Positions 47,320 through 57,711 of a stretch of DNA of 64,000 nucleotides are shown here, in pieces. The notes below the pieces were generated by a model. It saw nothing but the letters and a program-made list of their open reading frames with translations, was not told the DNA's origin and searched no databases. Source of the DNA: Choanephora cucurbitarum (lineage: Eukaryota; Mucoromycota; Mucoromycetes; Mucorales; Choanephoraceae); NCBI GenBank assembly GCA_025331435.1, contig JAIWNI010000106.1, positions 35,233 through 99,232 of the forward strand. The letters run 5' to 3'. The first letter of the stretch is position 1, and each line of letters starts with the position of its first letter. Both the position numbers and the translations under genes were made by a program.

Positions 47320-48644
47320 CAGTGACCTATCAAAAAAATCAAGAATTTTTTTAATATCCGCATAAATATCTTGAGCATGCATGAAATGAATGTACCCCTT
47401 TATCTCTTTTATATAATAAAATGTCTGCTAAAAAACACGTAACTGAAGAAAGAAAAGCCTTTGTCTTCGAACTGTACAAGTTAGACCTCAAACCCAAGAG
47501 AATTGCACACCTAACAAGCGTGAATGTGAAAACGGTGTATGGAATTTTAAGCAGAGGAATTTCGCGTGATACCACAAATCGTGCTAAAGGATCAGGTAGA
47601 AAGACTGAGATGACTCCCAGAATGATTCGTGCTCTTGTCAGGGAGGTAAACTACAATAGAAGAGCAACATTGGCTGAATTGGCTGCTTCCTTGCCCAAGG
47701 CCGTCAGTGTATGCACAGTCCGTCGTGCCTTGCACAAAATGGGGTATCGCAACCGAGTTGCTCAGAAGAAGCCTTTTCTTTCCATCATGCATCGAAAGAG
47801 AAGACTTGATTTTGCTAAAAAATATAAGAGCTGGACAGTGGAAGACTGGAAGAAGGTAATTTGGACCGATGAAAGTTCATTCGAAAATGGCAAGAATTCT
47901 GCCGTGGCGAAGGTTTGGCGCCTGACAACCGAGAAGTACCTGGAGGGCTGTCTTGCACCCAGCTTCAAGAGTGGTAGATCCTCCTTGATGGTCTGGGGTG
48001 CTATAAGGTCTGGTAAGAAGTCAGACTTGCACTTCCTTGGCGATGAAGAACGAAGGGGACCTGGATTCGTATCGTCCATCTACGAAGGTCCTCTGACAAG
48101 ATTTTATGGATTGGAGCAGGGTCTCGTGTTGATGGAAGATGGGGCTCCAGTCCATAGATCTAAAATTGCCAAGGAATGGAAGACAGAGAAGGGCCTTGAT
48201 GTGCTAGGCTGGCCTGCACAATCGCCGGATTTGAATCCAATCGAAAATTTATGGATGATTATGAAACGGCGTGTGCAGGCCCAGGCAAGCAAGCAAGGCC
48301 GCTTCAAAACCATGGATGAACACAAGGCATGCTTGCAAAAGATCTGGAACGAACTTCAGCCAAAGGACTGGGACCGTCTTGTTGCAAGCATGTCTCAAAG
48401 ACTTAGACTAGTGATTAAAAAAAAGGGGACCTACCCCCTATTAATGTATTTTTATTATAATAAACTCTCTATTTTTACAGAAAAAAGTAATTATTTATAT
48501 TTATAACGGTTTTCTGATTGTATTGTGTAGGTTTGGAGGTCTTAGAGGGTTAAAAAGTGATTGTTAGTGGACAAAGACCAAGACATGATGATTGTGATTT
48601 TGCGGATATTAAAAAAAATTCTTGATTTTTTTGATAGGTCACTG
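47320..48644 (+). mobile_element. Complete Tc1/mariner transposon with TA duplication
   Basis: A 1325-bp element. Both ends carry an inverted repeat of about 44 bp starting CAGTGACCTATCAAAAAAAT and ending TAATATCCGCA; the two arms differ only by one T in a homopolymer run. It is flanked by TA at 47318-47319 and 48645-48646. It contains one intact transposase frame. Near-identical arms plus an open frame suggest recent insertion and possible activity. It sits between the promoter side of the PXA gene and the kinase gene. Confidence 0.95.
47421..48506 (+). CDS. Tc1-family transposase (DD34E), intact
   Basis: 361 residues, single frame. The N-terminal bipartite helix-turn-helix (RKAFVFELYKLDLKPKRIAH; then RRATLAELAASLPKAVSVCT) is separated by an AT-hook-like RAKGSGRKTE. 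The catalytic triad is visible: first Asp in KVIWTDESSF, second in VLMEDGAPVH, Glu in SPDLNPIENLW. There are 34 residues between the last two, hence DD34E (Tc1 type). The C-terminal end is slightly longer than usual (YPLLMYFYYNKLSIF...). No frameshift or stop is present. Confidence 0.95.
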   Translation: MSAKKHVTEERKAFVFELYKLDLKPKRIAHLTSVNVKTVYGILSRGISRDTTNRAKGSGRKTEMTPRMIRALVREVNYNRRATLAELAASLPKAVSVCTVRRALHKMGYRNRVAQKKPFLSIMHRKRRLDFAKKYKSWTVEDWKKVIWTDESSFENGKNSAVAKVWRLTTEKYLEGCLAPSFKSGRSSLMVWGAIRSGKKSDLHFLGDEERRGPGFVSSIYEGPLTRFYGLEQGLVLMEDGAPVHRSKIAKEWKTEKGLDVLGWPAQSPDLNPIENLWMIMKRRVQAQASKQGRFKTMDEHKACLQKIWNELQPKDWDRLVASMSQRLRLVIKKKGTYPLLMYFYYNKLSIFTEKSNYLYL

Positions 48645-49737
48645 TACAAAATATCCTGAATTTCGGTTTCTCAAATACTTTTATAATTCACTTTCATTTG
48701 TCAATATTATCAAGCACCAAGTAGAAAAGAAATGCACTTTAACAATAGTTTTTTTTTTCCTTTGCAAGACTCAATGTTATCAGCAGCTACCTAATAGGCA
48801 TATGACCACTTTATTTTTGAAAAGCCAAATGATCAGCAGAATGGAACAAGCTATCTAGAGATACGCTCACTGAACAGTTTGTCCTCTAATAACAGAAAAT
48901 GACAAAATCACTGACTTATCATTGTTTCTTCTTGTAGTTACACAAGACCTTATGTTTTTAACAATCAAGTCAAGACTGTGTTGGCAACTCAGGATACTGA
49001 TAGATATGGGCTCACAACAATTTCATCTTTGGCCAAGTATAAAGATTGAGCAGACTTTTAATCGACTTCTCTTTAACATGATAAATGAAGCAATTGGTCC
49101 TAAATTCACTTCGTATTGCATTTTTTTTGGGGGATTGTAAGTTTACATTACAGCGTAGAAAGGTTCGCTTCTTGGACATTGCTCTCATTTGCCATTTGAT
49201 TGTAGCTCAAAAGCATGCCCTACCTCAAACTAATTATCTGCTTTGAAAAGAAGAAAGAATAAAGCTATTTTAAAGGGGCACTCTACTGCTCAAACAAGCA
49301 CTTTCCAAATAATCCTTGCATACGATATATACTGTCATCAACGTACTCCAAGTGTGTTACAATTTAAGAAAATAAAAGGCTGTATCAGTTTTTACATACA
49401 AACCAAAAAAAAGTAGCTAGGCCATCCCTTATTTTCATTTTTCTCCAGAGGTTATCAGGTGCACATTTCGACAAAGCCTGTCGTCCAAATCTATCATTTC
49501 TTGTTACACATCACTGTCATAAATATCGCTGTTATGATCATCACTACAATACCTGTGCTATAGTCTGAGGAATTCTTCGGTAAACTGTAAGCAGTACAAT
49601 TATTGAAGTGTATTGATCATTCTACTGGATCATTGGAGAGCACAAAAAAAAAAAAAGAAATAACAAACAAATAAAAAAAAAGCCTCCTCTCCTTTTTTTT
49701 TATTCCCTTTCTTCACGCGTTTGTAGCACTTTCATAC
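48645..49737. other. Intergenic region
   Basis: Right flank of the Tc1 element. A frame at 48922-49140 has no coding signature. Bases 49640-49735 are A-run then pyrimidine-rich leader of the kinase gene. Confidence 0.4.
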
Positions 49738-51580
49738 ATGAGCTTAAGCAATGCAAAAAAAACGAAAGGCACATGCCGTAAAGAAATAGACAGATTAGAA
49801 AACAACCAGAGACAATCAAAGAAACCAAAATTGTCTGTGAGACGTTTGGCCGCAGTTGGAGCTGAACCTGACGACAGTGTACTCTCTATAATGGAAGCAT
49901 TGTCTCAATATACGCCTAAGGACGTAAAAAGAGCATTCAACACATACATGTCTATACACGGAAGGGATACCAATCAGCAAGATCATTTGGGCAGTATAGC
50001 TCAATCGCGTTGTTCAAGGCCTGTTGGTTCGCTGACTGGTAAGTTCAGGTTATATTGCCTTTCAAATTCAGCCCTTTTGACTATTGTTGTTAATAGGAAG
50101 CATGAATAGCGGATATAAGAACAATAGTGATAACAACAATGGCAATGATGAAGACGACGACGAGGAGACATGTTCTACCATTTTTGATGTCAATACACTT
50201 CAGATCAGTGAAAGCAATATGATCCCTTCTTCCTCTGATAAGCAGCATAATACACGAAACAAAATAATACCTTATTATTATTCTACCAACAAGGAATCTA
50301 GTGTAGACAGCGCAAGTTTTTGGAAGTCTCCTAGGTCATCTAATGCACCATCGGGTAGAGCATCCAGAGCTCTTTCTGAACAACTACCAAAACAACAGCA
50401 TATCCGAAGACCCAAGTGTACGAGCTTCAAAAGGGCATCTTCATTTTTGTTTCTTTCGCCAGGTGGCTTACCTGAATTAGATGCAAGAGAGTTTGTGGTT
50501 ACAGACGACGTCTTAGGTACTGGTCAAATGAGTGTAGTTAGACTGGGTCGTTATGGTAATCTACCTGTTGCTTGCAAGTCAAAAAGGGATTTTACTAATA
50601 TCGCTCAGTACTATGCACAGGCAAATCGTGAAATGACCTTTGCTGCACGTCTGTCCACATGCCGCTATATGAACAAGTACCTTGGTTGGGTTGTCTGTAG
50701 GAAGTCTGATGTTGAAGAAAGCTCGCTGATGCTATCAAAGTCTAGCCCTAAACAATTACCGCCGAAACTATATATTGTTCAGAAATATATTAGCAACAGA
50801 GATGGTCGAACTTATTTAAACAGAAGAGGTAGATACATGTTTATGTCTATTTTGGTCAGAGAAGAAAAAACGGATAGCTAATTAGATAACAGAAACCATG
50901 CTGAAACCTCAAGAAGTATTACAAGCTTCTATTTGCTTGTTTTCAGCACTCTCTGATGCACATAACCTCGACATTGGGATTGTGGATTTAAAGCTTGAGA
51001 ACTTCCTTGTTCGTATCAGATTGTATAGTATAAGAAATGAGTTTTTGACATTTACTCTTCTTTTCTGGTTATAGATCGATTCTTCAGGCACTGGTTACTT
51101 AACTGATTTTGGGTAAGTTATTATTGTGTACAAGATTTGATCAGAAAGAAAGCTCAAACTTGAAATTCCTCCTCCTTCCATCTCTCCTTCCCTTTTTTTT
51201 TTGCTAGTTCTTGCATCATGTTTGAAAGAGGACAAAAGAAAGTGATTGATCTGAATAAGCATGATGTTTCATGGACAAAGAATGTAGCCCCACCAGAAAT
51301 GCTAAACAATAATCAATTCACCAAAGCTTCTGATGTGTTTATGGCTACTCTTATTTTGGCTGAAATGATGGCATTCGAGGCTAGTCACAAAGACTTCCAA
51401 AGAACAGTTTTGAGAAGGCATCACAAAAACCGCCACGAAGTAGAGTTTTCATCAGAGTATATCCACGAAAGTTATCAGATGTTCTTTCCTCTACTAAAAG
51501 CAGGTTTAGCCAATAACCCAAAGAAGAGGCCGAGTGCTCTAGTCATGCTTGATACTTTGTTGCAAATGAGAAAAAAATAA
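49738..51580 (+). CDS. Divergent protein kinase
   Basis: Five exons (49738-50038, 50097-50828, 50893-51008, 51075-51112, 51208-51580) give 519 residues. The first 260 residues are Ser/Asn/Asp-rich and disordered-looking. Kinase motifs: Gly loop VLGTGQMSVVRLG (one Gly of the loop lost), VAxK lysine in LPVACKSKRDF, catalytic loop GIVDLKLENFLID (Asp present, HRD His/Arg replaced), DFG in YLTDFGSC, APPEML for APE, and helix F ASDVFMATLILAEM. The core catalytic residues remain, so activity is possible. The third intron uses a GTTCGT donor, required to keep the LENFLIDSSGTG frame. The family beyond kinase is not recognised. Confidence 0.8.
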
Positions 51581-51600
51581 AAGGGGGTTTTTTTTTTTTA

Positions 51601-52135
51601 TTAAAATGCTCTTTGACCTGATACAATCTCTTTCCACATCCGCAAGTCGCAAATGAAGGACCAAATGGGGTACCTGAATGTGGCTGGCTTACTGTTCCGT
51701 GAATTTTTGTTAATTCTTCTTCCTCGAAGTTGCTTTTGTAACTAGAAAGATACTTACTTTTTTTCAAAAAAGAAGTGACCAACCCAAGCAAACGCATAAC
51801 CTAAATCAAGCCTTCAGTCATAAAGCAAGAAAAAAAAAGCTTTAGCATTAAAGCATACCTTGAACTATACCGGCCAATACAAGTTTCGGCTTCTGTTGTT
51901 TGATTGCCAGAATAAACAACAAAATCGAGATAGATGTGCCTGACAAATAAGGAGTTATTGCTCTTGATCCATAGCAGCTTATTTGGTTTCACCTACCTAG
52001 TACATGGAGCCTTCTATTTGTTCTATTACAGTGCTCGCCCAGATAAAAAGGATAAAATGACTCCAATGTTTTGAACCCTTCAGCTGGCTCGCTACGCTTG
52101 GAATAATTATGATTTACTACTTTTTGAGAACTCAT
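51601..52135 (-). CDS. Short Mpo1-like (DUF962) membrane protein
   Basis: Four small exons (52135-51997, 51939-51859, 51800-51758, 51691-51601) join in phase to 117 residues. FKTLESFYPFYLGEHCNRTN, then RRLHVLGTSISILLFIL, then GYAFAWVGHFFFEKNKPATF and YPIWSFICDLRMWKEIVSG follow the DUF962 pattern, including the conserved His in GEHxNRxxRRLH and VGHFFFEKN. Yeast Mpo1 is an ER Fe-dependent dioxygenase in phytosphingosine alpha-oxidation; this protein is of the short bacterial/eukaryotic type, so that function is only suggested. Two or so membrane helices are predicted. Its stop lies 20 bp from the stop of the convergent kinase gene. Confidence 0.88.
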
Positions 52136-52867
52136 TTGTAATAGGTGATAATTAAAGAAAAAGAAAAAAAAAAGAGACCGAATGCTCTCTTTTTCTATAT
52201 AAAGGTAGTACGAATATTTTTAAGTGCATAAGTAAAAGGATTTTTGTTCAACAGGACAAGTAGCTTGTGAATAGCAGAGCTCGCATCTTCCTCTTACATT
52301 GTCCTATTTGGAAGCTTATCTCTAACAAAAAACACTCTAGAATTCTCGAAAGACATAATGTACTCTGAATCATATTATTTGTATTAATTCAATTGTTGTA
52401 TGGCTGTAAGAGAAGTCTCTTTTATATTGTTACATGTGTGGAAGTGTCAAAGAGTTTTTCTTAGACTGATATATCAAAATGTCAGCTCAAAATTGCTATA
52501 AAGGCTATCTTTCTGCTTCAGTTCTCAGCTATCCATTTTGTACAAAAGCGGTGCAGATATTCTATGTCAATTAAGAATTATTATTTCTTCGAGCTATTTA
52601 ACCACTCGACCTATTCTATCAGGTAGATCACAAAAATTACGTAGTACTTGGGTACTATTCTAGCATAATTATATGGATCTTCAGTAGTTGTTGAGGTAAA
52701 TGTTGATAGTTATGTATGCGTCAAACTTCTGTCCTATAGATCACAAACCAGTCGAAATTTGTTTTTCTTCATGAAATTGCATGTGAAAAATGCTGTATTT
52801 CCCACTCTAAAACATTTCTCTTTATTTTTTAGTTTTTAGCAAATTTAGTTTTCTACGTTGTCCCAAC
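52136..52867. other. Intergenic region between divergent starts
   Basis: It separates the Mpo1-like gene (minus) and the 235-residue membrane protein (plus). No additional gene was seen. Confidence 0.45.
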
Positions 52868-53575
52868 ATGACCACTCATCAAAAGCCAGAGTTCAAAGAA
52901 CTGGAATCTACAGACTCCCTTCCAGCTATACCTAAAGAAGCACGAGAAATTGATAAAAATGCTTGGTCCTTTGTAGAACGCCAACCACCTGTCTTGCCTG
53001 TGTTTGAAGAAGAAGAGGAGCGGGAAGAGGACACCATCATACCAAGCACTCCGCCTCTAATAGCCTTCATCAAAGGACATGCTCAACATTTCATAGGCTC
53101 AACTCTCCAGTTTGTATTTAAGGATAATAATCTACCATTAATCATCAACATTGCCTATCATTTGCTGGTTGCAAGAATGCTAATCGTTCGGTCTTCAAAG
53201 TCGGTATCTCGGTATGTTAATATTCCATCTACTGTCGCTTTAGCAACACACTCCCCATTACGCCATCAGATAGAACAAACACATTTAGTCGCAACAGATT
53301 CTTTTCGAGCCCAAGGCGTGTTACATTTGGCTTTAGGTTTATTGAGTATATTGGCTTTAAAAGAAAGACGTATCTCTTCAGAGCGCTCTGCTTTGTTGGT
53401 GCTAACATTAGCATCTACAGGACAAGCATGGAGTCATATAAGTGCATATTGGAAGTCAAAGCAGTACTATACAGTCAAAATGTTACAAGAGGTGTGTCTA
53501 CCCCAATTATGTGTGGCCATAATTAGTTCTATTGCACTATCAAAAACTGTCAAGAGATCAGGTAGACTTCTCTAA
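52868..53575 (+). CDS. Unrecognised membrane protein, 235 residues
   Basis: A single exon. The first 65 residues are acidic and Pro-rich (VLPVFEEEEEREEDTIIPST). The rest has about four hydrophobic segments: LPLIINIAYHLLVARMLIV, GVLHLALGLLSILAL, SALLVLTLASTGQAW and LPQLCVAIISSIAL. It ends in a short basic tail KRSGRLL. There is no signal peptide. I do not recognise the family; a small ER or vacuolar membrane protein is likely from the topology alone. Its stop overlaps the last 18 bases of the convergent SEN15 coding region. Confidence 0.75.
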   Translation: MTTHQKPEFKELESTDSLPAIPKEAREIDKNAWSFVERQPPVLPVFEEEEEREEDTIIPSTPPLIAFIKGHAQHFIGSTLQFVFKDNNLPLIINIAYHLLVARMLIVRSSKSVSRYVNIPSTVALATHSPLRHQIEQTHLVATDSFRAQGVLHLALGLLSILALKERRISSERSALLVLTLASTGQAWSHISAYWKSKQYYTVKMLQEVCLPQLCVAIISSIALSKTVKRSGRLL

Positions 53576-54203
53576 ATTACGCTGTATAGGCCTAGTAAGA
53601 CCTTTTTTGATATGATAGTACACGATTGTTGAATCAGGTGCATAAATTGCCAGAGTCAATTTCCTATTATTTTCTTCTATTTTAGACCATATAATCTTCT
53701 TTTTGAATACATCATAACCTACTCTATCTCTTCTTCTATGGCCAGATCTTTGGACAGTGAATCGAAAATATCTTTTATCCTTTGAAACCATACACAAGTA
53801 CGGAATGATGTCACATTAATGAGGCTCGCATTATGAATGTGTTGCGGAACTACCTTTCAATGGATAATTTGGTGCTTTCTTGAAATATAGGAAGTATAAA
53901 GAGTTGTTCCTGCTTTTTACATGAGAAGATAAGAAAATATGACGACCATAATAATGTTCTTTACTTACATAGCGATCCGGATCTTTAGCCAAAAATACAC
54001 AAGTGTCTAAACTTTGAACTGGCTTGTAGTCAACTTCCTTCCATTTTTTACCAAGCACGAGATCGGTATAGATCGCTTGCGATAGAATCGTTTTTGAACT
54101 TTCAAATCCTGCCGATCTTGTTGCAATGTCTTCGAGCTAAAAAGGTTTAGCTGACGCCTTGTTATCTTGCCAGTGAAAAGTGTACCTTATGGTTAAAATT
54201 CAT
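53558..54203 (-). CDS. SEN15: tRNA-splicing endonuclease subunit SEN15
   Basis: Four exons (54203-54186, 54136-53969, 53853-53723, 53663-53558) join to 140 residues. The first exon is only 18 bp (MNFNHK). AIYTDLVLGKKWKEVDYKPV gives the conserved N-terminal helix and strand. VVPQHIHNASL and IKDIFDSLSKDL form the middle. KLTLAIYAPDSTIVYYHIKK followed by GLTRP is the hallmark C-terminal Sen15/TSEN15 strand pair. SEN15 is a structural subunit paired with SEN34 in the complex that cuts tRNA introns. The last acceptor (AATAATAG) is set by phase. It ends inside the 3' end of the plus-strand membrane-protein gene, and begins about 95 bp from the tRNA-Glu gene. Confidence 0.85.
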
Positions 54204-54298
54204 TAGTATTTTCACAAAAAAGAAAAATGCAGGACGAACAGAAAGTAACATATTAAAATAAGACAGCTTCAAACTCCGGAAAAAAGGACCAATAAAAA

Positions 54299-54370
54299 TT
54301 CCCCAACGGGGAATTGAACCCCGGCCGCGTCGGTGAGAGCGACGAATCCTAGCCACTAGACCATTGAGGA
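54299..54370 (-). tRNA. tRNA-Glu (anticodon CTC)
   Basis: Read on the minus strand: acceptor TCCTCAA pairs with TTGGGGA, discriminator A; D loop TGGTCTAGTGGCTAGGA; anticodon arm CGTCG-CTCTCAC-CGACG with anticodon CTC; T arm CCGGG-TTCAATT-CCCGT region. No intron. An AATTTTT terminator-like run follows the 3' end. Confidence 0.95.
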
Positions 54371-55164
54371 GCTACGAAAGTTTACATTTTGGGTCATATA
54401 AGTTCAAATTTTAAATCACGTGATCAAAATTTTGGCCAATCAAAATCACGGATTGTTTATTTAAAGCCGTGACGTAGTCTACATTTACCTACTTTTTTTT
54501 ATTATCATATTAGACGTTCACTCTAAGTTAAATTGAAACGGAATCACTTGCTCACTTTAGCTTTGTAGATTCTTCAAGTATACGATTGCAGCTCGAATGA
54601 CACTTTTCGAGCAACTTCCTTATGCGATTTAGAACTGACCTGATCTTCTTTCCTTACATCTCTTTCATTCATAGTCCAGCATCTGGAGTTCCATCTAAAT
54701 GTATTGCATATATGAAAAGTGCAGTGGTCGGCTTTATTCAACTCCTTTTTCTTTTGGATATCAACATGTACGACAAGGCTATGCAAGGCGCATATGTGAG
54801 GTCCAGCAATAGTACTTCGATTGCATGTCGTAAATAAAAGTAACAAGTTCAAAGTGATAAACGACTTACCAGAAAATACTAACTACAGAGTAGCGAGCGT
54901 ATTTATCACTTACTACGGATTGTACTTAGTTTGACAGTTAATTTATCTGTTAAATCAAGAGAGGGTTTTATTCAGTGCAGAATGAGATTGTGAATATAAA
55001 TTGAGCTTGGTGACACAAAGTGGAATTGTGTCTTGAATAAATGTCTTGATTTAATGATGCATCTAGCTTACAATACATCAACAGTAGTTTAATAGTACTT
55101 TCCGTTAGACTGTCTCAATTTCTATAAAAAGAATTGTCTGCAGAAAACAAAAGCTAGAAGAATT
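54371..55164. other. Gene-poor region
   Basis: A pair of opposing frames near 54574-54852 mirror each other and lack coding character. Nothing else was supported. Confidence 0.4.
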
Positions 55165-55667
55165 TGTTGTATGAGTGGGTATTCTGTCAGAAGCTATAAC
55201 AAAAAACCAGCAAAGTACAATTAATGCTCAACTAAGTTTATTATATGTAAACTAAGCAATCTTTTCTTTGACTAAACAAAATATGTCTCTACTTATATTT
55301 TTTGATTTGGTGAAGAGAAAAGACTTGGTTCATTATGCACAATGTCTGATCTTCAGTCACATCTTGTACTATTTATCTGTAAGCAGGTATTTATAGCAGG
55401 CCAAATTTATGACTCTTGCATTGCTATACAAAAAAAAACATCTTCAGTGTTCCTTTTGGGTTCAGTTAAGACCTTATGTAACATCATTTCCAGATAAACC
55501 GCATGACATCTTGAATTTAGGAGTAATACTAAATCTCCTGCCAAATAAGCATTGAGGACTTGGCTGTTACATCAAACACTCAAATGTATTACTCTCGAGA
55601 TGTTTATTTTCTTTTCTGAGTCTAGGTAGAGGGAAGTGATATATATCTCTGTTGTCGTATTTGGACA
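55165..55667 (-). mobile_element. LTR-like repeat, 503 bp (copy B, inverted)
   Basis: Reverse complement of the repeat at 40094-40596, same length, with a few scattered differences. On the minus strand it begins TGTCCAAATACGACAACAG (first bases diverged from copy A) and ends CCCACTCATACAACA. No matching target duplication was seen. Together with copy A it forms a large inverted repeat with a spacer of about 14.6 kb. Confidence 0.6.
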
Positions 55668-56572
55668 TATATACATACACAAATCACATATAAAAAATGA
55701 TCGCGGATCATGAACTCAATTAGATGCGATTTATTTTGACCATTGTCAAAATAATTGATACATCAAAAATAATTCACAAAGTTGGAAAACATTAAATCAA
55801 TCAATGTTAAGCCACAAGCTTGCATAATTGATTTTAAAACAATAGAAAAAAGTAATAATCATAGAAGAAACAATATGACGTACAAAGCTTCCAATGTGCG
55901 TAGCTAACACATTGCAAGCAAGGACAGATTCATACAAGTGGCACTTCTCTCTATTTTATTACCATGAATAACTGTGATCCAATGATAGGTACACAGTTAA
56001 GAGATACAGAAATCTACAATTGAAGATAGTGTTCTCTATATACAAATAATGGTCTTAGAGATTTGAATTGACAAAAGACTAAATCATTGTTTGGATAAAC
56101 GATAGTTCTGAGACAATCATAAAATGGGCTTGTCTATCTTTATCAACTATAAAAAGCTGTTCCAACTACCAACTATCATTGTGAATAAATTATATGAAAC
56201 GGTTATGCCTGATATGCTATTGGATAACTTAATTATATACCTTTCATCGAGACAGCAATAAATGCTTCTCGAAAGATATATCCAGATCCAAATAACATAT
56301 TTTCAAATCTTATTGATTTGAGGGATTAGATCTAGCATTGACATCTTGTTGACACAGATGGCTAGATATCCTAGAAGGAAACTGTTCATACCGATCTATC
56401 TGAGCATAGATCAGAAATATATTATACTCAGATCCTACAAATATCATATATAAACCAGACATGATTTAGCAGTAGTAAAAATCCCACTTTTTATTTCTTC
56501 TAATAAAACGTACCCTCGAGTTCCCTCTCATTGAATTTTTATAGTTCTTTTTAGCCCACGAAATATCACATC

Positions 56573-56600
56573 TGTTGTATAGAACAACAGAATTAATGCA
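56573..56600 (+). repeat. Fragment matching the start of the LTR-like repeat
   Basis: TGTTGTATAGAACAACAGAA matches the first 20 bases of the repeat at 40094 with one change, then similarity fades. It supports TGTTGT as a genuine element end. Confidence 0.45.
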
Positions 56601-57538
56601 TCTGTATTAGTGAGGGCCTATCAATGCGTATTTTCAGGACAGTTTACACACACGTGGAGTTGCCATTTGTTATCATTAACTAGCTGATGCACTTCATGTT
56701 TGCGCTATGTCCAGTGAATTACTCGTCAAGGTAAAAGCGCAACAAGTCAAATTTAAAAAAAAAAGATTATCATTTGCGATACCTATCATTGTTCAAACTT
56801 TGTTATTGCCACGTTCATGTTAGCTAAGAAAAAGAAAGAATAGATCAATAGAGAATGAGTTACATAATCCTATTTTGTTTGCTAGAGGTATCAAAGAAAA
56901 AAAATGAACGGGTTTGTTCTTTATGTGTTTTCTTCGTGAAAGGAGGTTGTTTAAAATTGATTTGTAGTAGTAAAATATAACCCTTGTTATCATTCTGTGT
57001 TCAATTAGCTTTCATTTGGCAGTGTTAGTCTTTCTTTTTTATAGGAATGTGTTCTGAATAGGCGGCAAATTCCTGAACTGCTATTGCTACAAGCAAACGT
57101 ATTTTCAAGTGTTTGACAACTTTTTCTAAAGCATTTATCTTTTCATTTTGAACAGGTAAAAAGGTTTTTTTATTGATAGTGTAATCATCAAACTTTTTTT
57201 TCGCGGGCGAACTTATGTTTCTCGCCGTTATAAATGGTTTTCAAAGTAGGAATGTAGAATAAAGCAACTAGACTTGTATTGCTTCCTCCAATTTGCAGTA
57301 AAACATTTCAAGAATGATGCTTCATCAACTTCTAGCACCTTTCTAGTATCACATACGTTACAGTACTACCTAAATGCAAAGATAGTTCGCTCATTTATGC
57401 TTCTGCATGTATGGTTCGTATTCCATAATGTTCAAATGCTCATTGACTAGAGCGCTTGTGAAGATTGACAGACTTGCATCCATCAGACTCTTTCATGAAC
57501 AGGTAGAGCATATGGTTAGATGTGTATTGAGCTAATTA

Positions 57539-57711
57539 CAATAGTCGCTTCATTTAAGGGTGCTCATATTCTTAAGAGGCACACTCTTATATTGAGCATA
57601 CTCTTAAATCGAATGGTGTTTTAATGAATGAAGTGATTTCTAAATCAAAGGGTTGCACTCATATATTAAGCATACTTTCAAGTCAAACACTCTCAAATCG
57701 AGCGGTCAACG
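57539..57711. repeat. MITE-like composite (copy 3)
   Basis: It begins CAATAGTCGCTTCATTTAAG after TA and ends with CTCAAATCGAGCGGTCAACG before TA. Both ends match the MITE family at 41435; the inside holds two more internal copies of the ACTCTTATATTGAGCATACT motif, so it is probably nested or expanded. Confidence 0.5.

Noticed and set aside
48922..49140. A 72-codon frame right of the Tc1 element
   Set aside because: No homology signal, no splice sites, and a leader-like composition.
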